From positions 372,001 through 436,000 of the forward strand of contig JARWMV010000234.1 of assembly GCA_030998015.1 (NCBI GenBank): a stretch of 64,000 nucleotides of DNA, in the 5' to 3' direction. Below, piece after piece: positions 38,404 to 48,672 of the stretch. Source of the DNA: Ceratorhiza oryzae-sativae. Taxonomy: Eukaryota > Basidiomycota > Agaricomycetes > Cantharellales > Ceratobasidiaceae. The position numbers and the translations under genes are program-made. Within the stretch, counting starts at the first letter, position 1. Each line of letters begins with the position of its first letter. The notes beneath the pieces are model-generated. The model saw nothing but the letters and a program-made list of their open reading frames with translations. It made no database searches and was not told the DNA's origin.

Positions 38404-39497
38404 CTATAAACAGTCCCACTTGTTCCAAATCTCAAGGGAAATCAAATCACGAAGTGGGGATTCTTCGTCGGGCCTGAACACGCGAGCTGTGAGCAAATAG
38501 TCGCAAAGACGTGGCAAACACCGACTGACCTTGGATGCAGGTGCTTTGACGCTGTGTATCCTGAAGCACTCGGGCTGCTTGCACCAATGCCTTGTTCTCG
38601 CATCGGTGCGACGGAAGGTCTCACCGCATCCAGCACATGCATAAGGGTGAACACCCGCTATTCCGACGGTTAGACCGGGCTTCTTCAAACGACGCTGTGC
38701 TAGAAGACTCACTGTGTATACGCATGTGTCGGTTGATATCGTGCAAGCGTGCCATCTGGACCGGGCAAAAGTCACATGTGTACTTGCGGTCGTCAGCGGC
38801 TGCCTGTCGAGTTGGGAGCGCGGTCAGTTGGGTAGGGTTTGCGACAGGACGCCACATTTTTCGCACCTTGGAAGACTCCTTGTTCGACTTGCGGGTTCGC
38901 AAACGGGCATGCACGAGGGGGACTTCTCGGTCCGAGCTAGGGACTACGGGTGTCGAGAGCAGACTGCTGCGGATGGCGGAGGGCGTTGAATCGATGGCAG
39001 GCGAACGTTCCAGGTCAGAGGCAGCAGTGCTAGGGGGAGAGTAGGCTTCGTAGTCTGGGTCCGCGCCGTACGGAAGAAGCGGCATTTGTCCAAAGGGATC
39101 ACAGCTAGGAGTCGAGGAAGACGGGCTCGTAAACGACTGCGAAAAGGCATCCCATGTGGGGACCATATTTAGCTGATAGTCCCACGATGAGTGAACTGAA
39201 AATAGCTGGGTAAGCGGGATTGTATGCGCATGAACCCTCGATAGAAGTACCTGGAGCGGCCCATGGTCCTGGAGAGAGCGTGGCCTGGAGGGGGTTCTGA
39301 AAGAGGATGGGGTCGCAAGGCAAGTCGTCAAAGGCCGGGATGAGCTGGGTGGACTGGAGGGGCGGATGGCTCTCGACACACGGAGTGTTCTCGACGTGCG
39401 GGAAACCGGGATCGACGTGGTACGGGATGAAAGACTGGAGGGGGGCAAGGGGGGTTATTAATCGCTGTCTAATGTGCATCACATGGCGGCGTACCAT
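38404..39497 (-). CDS. C2H2 zinc-finger transcription factor
   Basis: Two adjacent C2H2 fingers lie near the C-terminus: CDFCPVQMARLHDINRHMRIH (split here as CDFCPVQMARLHDIN and RHMRIH), and after an intron CAGCGETFRRTDARTRHW. The remaining 200 residues are Pro/Ser-rich with Phe/Trp/Asp clusters (HSSWDYQLNMVPTWDAF, FDDLPCDPILF) typical of activation regions, then a basic linker (RLRTRKSNKES). The start ATG at 39495-39497 is followed directly by a GT; a 60-bp intron (39435-39494) with a pyrimidine-rich AG end may begin there, but reading straight through is also open, so two N-termini are possible. The tail end is also ambiguous: a 43-bp in-frame stretch with GT..AG ends (about 38488-38530) may be an intron. 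Targets are unknown. A long (about 1.3 kb) upstream region suggests complex control. Confidence 0.75.
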
Positions 39498-40792
39498 CGG
39501 GATATCGACACCGGCTGGAGGGTGATCTGCGGAGAATGGTGGGTGGGCAGCTCGGGCACACAGGCTTTTGTAGACGGCTCAGACAGGGACTTGGGTGCTC
39601 TTAGTACGCACAAATGACTGGCGATCAGCTGTGTTACACGGAGTCCCGAGACAATTCTAACCAGGAGGCCCCAGACGCTGACACACGAGTGGTATGTCAC
39701 CAGAGCCACGAACTTGGCGGGCCAATCACACTCGCCGACCGCGTCCAATCCGGGCGATTCGCGTCGGCGGCAACACTGGGACCCAGACCAGAGGAACCTG
39801 TCCCCAGCAACTGCGCGGGTTGCGAATCCTTAATCCAGCCACCCGAATGACGCTTCTTGCTGACACCGCGCTATGATCGAGGCAAATCACTCACGTGGGA
39901 ACAGCGCTATACGCGCGGGCACTACTGGCATAAACAATCTCCCGGTGCCAAGTCCGCAGCACTCATCTATCCTCCACTTTCCGCGTAAACACAACTCACA
40001 CACCCAGCACCGGCCTGCCCCAAGCAGCACAGCACACCACAGCCCACACACACACATCTGGGGCCCGCACTCGCCCAGAGAAACAAACCACTGGCCGCTT
40101 TGAAAATAGACAGGACACCGATCGGCCTATCCATCGACTTCTTAAACAACCAAGGGAAGATCATGGGCGAGACTGTGATCGTGGATAATTGAGTTTCGCC
40201 AGATTCCCGGGATCCCGAACAAGCAATCAGGCAACCGTGCCAGCTCAAATCTGCTGCTATCGGCCACTTTCCTGCGCGGCAATCGAGCTCTCGTGGCGTA
40301 GATTCCGCCGATAGCGACTCGATGGCCTTGACGACCTATTTTCAGTTCGGACACTTTGGACACCATGTGAGTTCCCAAACAGAAGCGTAACCATCCTGCA
40401 CCCTTTGACTCATCCGCATATTCAAACACAACCCCGGAAGTGATCCACTAGATCAGAATCAAACACTAGATTCCAACTCCTGACTCAGACGCCACTGTCG
40501 TCTATTATCCTTGCTCATGGGCGGAACCCCGAACTCGTGGGGGGTTGATTTACCTGAAAGAATAGTGGAGCATATTGGATTTCAAAGGGCCACAACCACG
40601 TCTAATAGATATACAAAAGCACCAACGCCAGAGGCGAGGGATTTAGCTCTAAAAAAAGGTGCGGTTTGTATGCCCGCACCGCTACATCATATAAGAGCCA
40701 AAAATATTCCGCTGATGCATATTTCGACATCGAATCGGGAAATGTTTCAACCATGTACTTCATCGTGCGTTTGCCATCAAGCTATTGGCCCT
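39498..40792. other. Long upstream region of the C2H2 factor
   Basis: About 1.3 kb without a supported gene. It lies upstream of the C2H2 factor (minus) and beyond the 3' end of SIP5 (minus). Short CA-rich stretches are present near 40000-40070 (CACACACACACATC). No open frame has domain character. It probably holds the factor's promoter and 5' UTR. Confidence 0.4.
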
Positions 40793-43075
40793 TTATGCTG
40801 GGCTGAACGAATCGGCTGTGTCGAGTCGCGCGAGATTAGGTGGCCCACTCATCAGCGGTTCATCTGTCTCCGTTTCGGGAGACGATAGTAACACATCATA
40901 CCTATCGCCCTTGTGCTGCTGGCTGTCCGTCGACATAACAGATTCGGATGTTGTGGTACGAGCATCGGGAGCAAGGAAAGCCACCGATGATTGAGCCTCC
41001 GTATCGGGCCCTCGGGCGACCACGGGAGAGTTTGCGGAAGCATCGTCCACAGTAAATTTGACGACAGGCGATTCGAATGGATTGGGTAGCGAGCTGGTAG
41101 AATCGGCGGTCGCTCTTGATGCAGGAGCTGTGGGCCGAGCAGATGGCTGAATGCATAGTTGGGCGGTGTCCTCACTGGAAGGCGGAGAAGTGACCGCAGC
41201 CGCACTTTCTCCTTGGCGCTCGATGCTTGGCTCTACAGCGCTTGAAGCATCATCCGCCGGTCCGTCTTGACTCATCTGGGTAGACTCGCCAACATCAGTA
41301 ACTGATTGATCGCTCGACCCGGCTGCAAGGATCGCCGCGGGGATACTAGAAGTACTAATTGCAGCGGATAATGTGTTCAGGGTGCGTGGAGGGAACCCAG
41401 GTGTCACTTCCGCCGGCCCGGGCGGAGTACCTGATTGGTTGGAGGGAGTGGGAAAACCAACAGCCATAGCTAGGGCTGCAGCACTATTCAGCGGAGAAGA
41501 CGCAATATGGGTGGCGGCGGTCCCAGTACGGTGATGCGACGATGTTGACTGTGAGACGTCAAAAGACGGGCGGGGCGAGACCACAGAAGAGCGGTCAGAG
41601 CCAGGTTCGGACACACGAGACCTATGGGAACGCAAGGGGGTATTCGAACCAGAACGAGAAGCTATAACGGATGGTGGATCGAGTGCTTCGGTATGCCTTG
41701 ATTGTTCCAAGTCATCCTGTAGCAATTGCGAAGCAGGGTCGGGCGACGAATTCGAAGCTCCTTGGGGTGGAGAGGCGGGGTCAGGATTTGAAGCCGGATT
41801 TCGAGCGGCCGCCTCACGCTCGCGCTGTTGCTGGGCCTCGTGTTCAAGTAGTGACAATCGCATAGCCTCCATCATCATCAACTAACATAATGACATTAGC
41901 TCAGCGAGTTGACTGGATACAAGGCATATCGTACCTCCTCTAGATCATGTCCCGTCATGCCCATAGGTAGTTCCCCAGGAGGGGCGTTTCGTGGGCGACG
42001 GCTCCGCCTCCCACTGCCACTGCTAGGATCTGTGCCTTCAACACCGGCCATCGGCACAACCCGCCCACTCGTAATGCCAACGGGGATTAGCCGGTCGCCG
42101 ACCTGTCGCATGACAATACGTCGATTGGCACGCCTTGCGACCGCGGCTCGAACGGCTTCAAGTTTGGCCTCCCAGTCAGGGCGAATTGTGTCAATTGTAA
42201 CAACTTCGCCTGCTTGGTGGGGTACCGACTTGCGTCGTGTGCGCTCCGATGTCAGCGGCGCTTGCGAGTCCGCCGAAGAGTTCGACACGGCAGAGCCAGT
42301 CAAACGAGAAAGCTCTGGGCGGGAGGAGCCCTAGAAGAGGCGCCCAACGTCAGTACTATTCAAGGAACGCAAGTGCGAGCAAATGACAAAAGGAGGCTTA
42401 CCGAGGTATTCATGAAAAGGCCAGATCTCCAGCTGGGTGATTCATAGGTAACTCCAAAATTATCCTGAACGCAGTATGGACATGCGGCTGGCTCGCTAAC
42501 TATATGAGTGGTGGTGGGTTCGCTGCGCTTAATCTGTACAAAACATTCTGTGCAGATGGCTTGGTCGCAACATCGAGATCGATTTATGTTGGGTGGATAG
42601 TACTATAATTATATCACAAGCCAAATGTCTTAGCGATGACAGAATAAAATGCAAAGAGCCAACGAACCAAGAAACAAATAGGACATTCTGTTGCGCCGTG
42701 ATAAACCTCTGCCTCCGACATCCTCGTAGATTCACGCCTGTCGGCGACGCCTTTGCCTTTGAGACTATTCTTTGCTGAAGCAGGGGTCGGTCCGAATACT
42801 TGCATAGTTACTGGCTGTGGCAATACTTCCTCGCCCGGTTTAATCTTTCGATTTCTCAAGATAGTTTCGTCATCCCAATCAGGTTCATAATCCTCAAGAG
42901 GGCGATAAAATGGGGCAAGCTTCCTATCTATAATGAGCTTGCCAACGATCTGCTGATTCCAATCCTGAGGGCCGGTGTAGATTCCCTGGGGCGACAGGTG
43001 GCCGAAATCCACAGTCTCATCGCGAATGTTGTGGCCCTGCGAGTGTTTGCCGGAAGATGACGCGGTGTTGCCCAT
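40793..43075 (-). CDS. SIP5: SIP5-like zinc-finger protein
   Basis: Resembles yeast Sip5, a protein that links the Snf1 kinase and the Reg1/Glc7 phosphatase in glucose signalling. The start is ATG 43073-43075 with [11 protein letters not shown]; the Gly2 and Ser6 pattern would allow N-myristoylation (inference). The conserved core is [27 protein letters not shown] and the cysteine cluster [19 protein letters not shown] through [13 protein letters not shown] and CPYC. The zinc motif is split by the intron about 42604-42672. A helical segment follows ([20 protein letters not shown]), then a short Met/Glu helix ([18 protein letters not shown]). The last 340 residues are Ser/Pro/Thr-rich and disordered. 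The stop is at 40793-40795. At least four exons. Confidence 0.85.
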
Positions 43076-45513
43076 AGTAAGAACCAAGAATGTTTTGACG
43101 AGTTCCAATGCCAGAAAAGCAAGTTTCTATCGTAAAACACGATGCAGACTCTTGGCTGCCCACGGTGGGTGAGAAGGACTCGGACCTGTGCAAGACCGAG
43201 TAACACGGTAACGATGACGTAAGGTATGTATAGGCGCCACGCCGTTGCGCGTTTGTAGAAACTTAGGTACAATTTAGCCCCCACCAGCAAAGGTTACAGT
43301 CCTCGGGTTTGCTGGATTAGACCAGCTCCATGAATATCTTCTTGTGCTAGAGCAAAACACTATGCCCGGGATTCACAAGCTCACCAAATGGATTTGAACG
43401 CAAGGAAACTAGCCTTTTCTCTCGGGAGATGCCTATGCCCAGGTTTCCTTCCCTTCCTCCTTCTAAACGACTCTTTTGTACCCAAAACCTAGAAACATTT
43501 ATATGATTATAATATAGGAATTTCAAAGACTTAATATTAGGGGCTACCATCTATTCGCGCAACAATGACGTGGTACTACGCAATGTATATCAGTTAGGAC
43601 ATAAGTTTCGGAATACGATGCCTCTGCCGCAATCCAGTCGAACATGTTTAGATAGTTTCTGCTAATTCCCTGAAGCCGTGATAGGGTCATGCCTCCAGGT
43701 CTGTGAGTAACCTCTATGCAAGATATTCCTCAGATCCTTCTAGTTTCATCGAATCGGCCCGTGATTGTATATGCACAATCATGTCACCCATCTTCACCAG
43801 AACCCGGGTACCACTAACTTGCAAATAGGTTGTGCACTTCAGAGAACACAATGACACAAGGAATAATGTATCCCCGTGCATGAAGTTGTCACCAATGACT
43901 CATACCACCTATGTCGAGAAATGTCCGCGGAGCTCTTTCTCGCCGCGGCGATTTAGTGAGTTGTGGGTAGTCGGAGACCGTGGTGTTTCTACCCGGCGAG
44001 TATTGCAGCAACCGTTGACCGGCGGAAGTTGACGAAATAGGTGTTTGACACGAGTATGTGTACTCTGGAGCTTTCGGGGATGTTTATTCAGCCGAGCCTG
44101 AGCAAACACAGTTTTCTCCCTTTCGATAAACGGTAGGATACCTCCCGAATCGCCGGTAGTGGGAACCCTCTTAGGCGGTTCGACCAAGTTCATAATAGTC
44201 GATCGAGTCGGATCGCTATTTGAATTTGGGATCTGGAGGAGACCCGAATGCGCACTTCTAGGTCTGGTGCTGACAGGGAGGCATTCTGATTGGTAGCCAC
44301 CTGCCTGTCACACGTTGCGGAGACAAACAACTAAAGAGCTCATCCAATATCACACTGATTTGTTCTATCCTAAAAATAAACCTGGCTAACCGCTTTCTAA
44401 AATGTTAAGATAAGAGCAACATAGGACACGGCGCATAGGATGCGTGGCCCATGTCGAGCACGACATGTGCGCATCTAAACAGGTGGGTTGCCTTTCAAGC
44501 CCAGTAAGATTTAGAGATGAGGGGTTCAACCTGGACGAACTCCGGCGAACCAAATTGTTGCGGCATATGCGCATGGTACCGGGCTTGAAGTTTGCTGAAA
44601 CCCTTAGTCGATTCCCGCGTATCGAGTGGTACACTCACGAGCGATATGACCAACTCCTCGGAGGTTAGAATCCTGTTCCCAAGGGACACAGGTTACCAGC
44701 GAGCCAGGAATGAGACCAGCAAGCTACCATAATTTGAGCCATCTTTACGCTAATCCGAATGTATCGGGGGCATGCTTAAAACTATTGCCGCCCAAGCCTC
44801 ACTAATATTACCAGGCTGGGCTAAGAATAGGCCAAGGAATAGAACGTCTTGTGTTCTTGTGTCTGAAAACGCTGAGCGAAAGTGCGTTGGCATGCTTACG
44901 TGTGTGCGAGCGGGCACGAATCCGATCAACGCCCCTCTGAAATTCATCTCGGTGCATTATTCACCGAGGCCCGGAGCAATATTCCGTGGGATACCAGCTT
45001 TGCGATGTAAGGCTAGTCTGTAAGATGCCTGCGTATTACTTTTAGAGGTATGACGCTGCTGATTAATAGAGGCCTACCCCTCTAACGCGTACCCACCATC
45101 GTTGAACAATCTTGGGAAATATGATTTTCGAAGTGAGGCAGGGTATTCACAATTGAACATATGCAATGATCTCACTCGAACCAGTTTAGAGCCGTTCTGT
45201 GTTCAAACCCCATATCGTGTTTGGCTTATTCTATTAGAGCCTAAATTATGTCCCAGGCAGCCAATATGCTCTGCGGTCATGCTGATCACTTCTGTTCGTC
45301 CCGTCGCCAATGCGTCAATGTTCAATCAAAACAAACTCGTTGGTCAACCACGTGATGTGAAGGTACCATCACGTGACAATCGATCGTTTGTTTTGGGACC
45401 TGAATTGATATAAATAAAGACCCTCTGTGCAAGGCTTTGATCGCTTCTCAACTCTGGCCAGTTCTCGACTCCTCGACTTTCAACTCTTCCGCTTCTCAAA
45501 TACTCAACCAATT
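43076..45513. other. Unexplained 2.4 kb interval upstream of histone H1
   Basis: No supported gene. Several short open frames occur (for example 43909-44193 minus, 44444-44668 plus), but none has domain character or a splice chain. It may contain a decayed gene or mobile element, since base composition is less even than in neighbouring intergenic DNA, but I found no inverted or direct terminal repeat by eye. The last 170 bp are the histone H1 promoter. Confidence 0.35.
45349..45416 (+). promoter_or_regulatory. Histone H1 promoter: paired CACGTG sites and TATA box
   Basis: Two CACGTG E-boxes at 45349-45354 and 45370-45375 are spaced 21 bp centre to centre, two turns of the helix, so bHLH-type factors such as Cbf1 could sit on the same face. 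A TATAAATA box follows at 45409-45416, about 98 bp before the ATG at 45514. The arrangement of upstream sites then TATA fits a strongly, perhaps cell-cycle-, regulated gene. Confidence 0.5.
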
Positions 45514-46664
45514 ATGCCATTCACCAAGACCGTCACCAAGACTTCGAAGGTTACCAAGGGCAAGACTGATACGAAAGCCAAAGCCAAGCCCGCTGCGGTT
45601 GGCCACCCCAGCTTTATCGATATGATTACAGTAAGCTACACTCTTACATCGTCAGTCAGTGGTAAATAACCACTCTGCACTACAGGAATGCATTGTCGAG
45701 AACAAGGAAGACGCCCGCACTGGAGTCTCCCGTCCAACTATCAAAAAGTAAGCCACCTGTTCAACATGTCCACAATTTGGCCTCGGGCTTATTGTGTTTC
45801 AGGTACATCGAAGAGAAGTACAAGATTGAGATGACCGGACTCCAGCTTTCCAACCTCAACCGCGCGATTCAGAAGGGCGCTGAAGGCAATATTTTCGTTC
45901 TTCCCAAAGGTATGTTATATCTGTGTTCTTGTATCCAATACATCTGAGCCTCCCCCCCCTTAAAGGTCCTAGTGGCAAGGTGAAACTCGCGCCTAAGACA
46001 GCCAAGGCTGATTCCAAGGAGGTGAGATGTTATTTTATACCAATATGCGCATCATCTGACTGACTGTCCCAAGAATGTGGCGCCTGCCCCCAAGAAGGTG
46101 ACTGTCACCAAAGCTGCTCCGAAACTGTTAGCACCAAGTCGAAAGCTACTGCTTCCAACGCACTCAAGCCCAAGAAGAACATTGCGTCCGCTGCCCCTCC
46201 CAAGGGTCTCAAGGCGGCCAAACCCGCAGCCCGCAGCCGCGAAGAAATCGGCAGTGGTTAAGAAAGTGCCAGCCAAGGCGGGTGTTGCTGTGTCCAAAAA
46301 GGCACCTGCAACTAAAGCCGCGTCCAAGAAAGCGACAACGACCTCAAAGGTGCGCTTTTGTTTTTGAAAATGATGGCCTTGGAAACATTGTTGATTGCGG
46401 CCCTATTAGAAGCCTGTCTCTGGTGACGCGAAGAAGATTGAAAAGGCAAAGACTGCGGCTGCCAAGACGACAAGGCTGCTAGCACGAAGTCTAAGACGAC
46501 AAAGACTGCCTCGTCTAAGGCTGCCTCTGCAAAATCCGCTGCACCCTCATCCACCACAGCTACTCCAAATCTAATACAACCAAGCCAGCATCCGCAAAGC
46601 CCGCCTCCACAAAGACGAAACGACATCTACGAAAGCAAAGGTTCCTGCATCTGCCAAGGCCTAG
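45514..46664 (+). CDS. Linker histone H1 (tail reading frame disrupted)
   Basis: Chromatin linker histone. The start is ATG 45514 (MPFTKTVTKTSKVTKGKT). The winged-helix globular domain is spread over four exons: HPSFIDMIT, ECIVENKEDARTGVSRPTIK, YIEEKYKIEMTGLQLSNLN and NIFVLPKGPSGKVKLAP, which matches H1/H5. The Lys/Ala/Pro-rich tail then follows, as expected. From about 46123 the tail changes frame repeatedly (about 46123, 46232, 46467, 46560 and 46617) without splice sites, while Lys/Ala/Thr/Ser repeats remain recognisable in successive frames down to a TAG at 46662-46664. This may be a set of assembly indels in A, C and G runs, or a decaying gene; because the globular exons are intact and the promoter is well formed, I favour sequence error. 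Confidence 0.82.
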
Positions 46665-46869
46665 ACACGTTGGTAGATTTCCATGTCTTTGTTGATCGCT
46701 TTGCTGTCCATTATGTGTTATTTTTATTGGTGACCGGTGTCTTCGGACTATGAGCCACCATGGCTAACTTTGATTCACATGTACATTAAATGATAGTATA
46801 GACTCGGGTATTCATATGTACAACTCATTTCTGAAATATATCAGGTGTGATTCTATCAAGTCGCTGGTA

Positions 46870-48436
46870 TCATCTCCTCATCTCGTCCTCATCGTCACTG
46901 TCTGGAAAAACTTCCTGGGTTGCCCTTTCCAGTTCTTCTAGATCCCATCCGATGTCGTGCTTGGATATGGTGGTAGAGGCGACTTCTACGCTCAGGGTTT
47001 TGAGTTGATCGTCGTTGGTGTGGGTGGCGAGCCATGCACAAAAGTCGTCGACCCATATTTTCGAATAGACGTAATATACATCATGATTATCAAGGATCTT
47101 TTTCGTCTTGAGCATGATGTGAGTCACAATCCGGGTTCCTTGCGAGAGGACATCAGAGACATCTCGTTGGATACGCTGACAAAGTGCAAAGGATCGATAC
47201 AAGGGAAAGGCAAGCGCACGCCGATAGCATGTTCGCAGCGCCGAGTGGAGGGATACTGGGGCTGGACAAGGGTCGAGGGCGGAAAATGCAGGGGCAAGCG
47301 AGCACACTGTCCAAGCCGATTCGGGGGTGGGGTCGTTTTGGGTTGTTCTGATGTCGTACAGGGCAGCAAATAGAATGGTGCAGAGCGTGATGTAAAGTTC
47401 ACCAGTCCGAGAAGGTGAAAGCAGGTCTAGTAAAGCATGAGAAACAGGATCGGATCGGATAAAGGTATTGCCTACACTCTCTTCGTGGGAGACGGAGCAT
47501 CATCATATTTTCTTCTTCTGTGAACGTGAATGACTGGTTGGCTTCTCCCAATTTCAGATCCCACCGAATAAGTTCACGGATCATATGATCATCCGCAAAA
47601 TCGGCGCTGATGGCCTGGTGAGTTCAAGTGCATGTACGCAGGATTCGATCAAAACGCACAGGTAGTGTTCTTCATCCCATTTGTGGTCTTCGTTTGACTC
47701 GCGGAGTTCCCGCCTTCGGGCGATGGTCGAATTCTCTGCTTCTGCGCCCAACTCATTGACCTCGTTCTCAGTGTTTGTGACATGAATAAAGTATTTGGTG
47801 TGCAAGTCTAGAAACCCGTATGCTGTCCTCGTGGCTGAATCGTTGTCGAGTCTAAATTTTCGTGGGCACATATTGCTCAATTTGCCAATCGTTTTCCGCA
47901 GCTGTCAGGGAGTTATTTATGGGTCAGATGTGACGGCATGATAGACTGCGACTTTCCTTGGGCAAACACGTCTTGGTCTAGCTGAAGCTTATCGTCTAGA
48001 TGCTGGGCGAGATCGTCGGGCCCAGCGCTTGCCAGAACCTCGATGAGTGGCTGGCGGGTCCGACCCTCTTGATTGAGTGCGGCAGCTGAGCGCGGGGCGA
48101 GAAGTTTGGCGAGAAGATCCAGGTCGGGAAAGTGTGTACCCTTGTTCTCTTTTGTCAGTCGCACGATGAGGGTGCCAGATGCTGGGTCGTACGACGCCGA
48201 CGAGTCGTCGTCTTCAAGCACAGGGTATGGGAAATTGAGGCGCAGAAAGTAGGGATTTATGTGTGCGGAAAACAGAGTGTGCTCGACATGGATCTCGACG
48301 TCTGCGGCCTGGGATGAAAGCGGTGAGGCGGGTGGAGCGGGTGGAGCGGACATGCGCTCACCCTGACCGCGGGCACATACATCTCGACGACGACGGAGGT
48401 GTCGTCCTGGCTGCAGGCGAACTTGGGGGTGATCAT
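46870..48436 (-). CDS. SHQ1: H/ACA snoRNP assembly protein SHQ1
   Basis: Chaperone of the pseudouridine synthase Cbf5/dyskerin during H/ACA RNP assembly. The start is ATG 48434-48436 (MITPKFACSQDDTSVVVEMY). The CS-like N-terminal domain continues with VEIHVEHTLFSAHINPYFL and LRLNFPYPV. The SHQ1-specific helical domain shows YGFLDLHTKYFIHVTNT, KWDEEHYL, LPRREYRQYLYP, ITLCTILFAALYDIRTT and ESAWTVCSLAPAFSALDP, then RRALAFPLYRSFALC. The last exon carries KKILDNHDVYYVYSKIWVDD and ends in an acidic tail, stop TGA 46870-46872. At least six exons. It is divergent from the TEA factor (236 bp between starts) and convergent with histone H1 (205 bp between stops). Confidence 0.9.
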
Positions 48437-48672
48437 CGGCGGGGGCGGACAGGAGACAATTGTCGAGTGTTGCCGGCAGAAGCCAAGGCGAAATTGTAAT
48501 AGGCCGGCGCGAGCGACTGGGGCCCAGCCGGCTTTGGGCGTATTTGGGCCGTCCCGTCCTGACCACGCTCTCGACTACGTCCAGAGCTGTCGCGCGTGCG
48601 CTCTTGCTCGTCCCTAGACACCAAATTGGGTCTTTGTGTTCCCCATCTGCTCACGCGCATTGCATCGCAACT

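Noticed and set aside
40000..40075. CA-rich stretch as a possible satellite or telomere-like repeat
   Set aside because: Too short and irregular; only a small microsatellite-like patch in intergenic DNA.
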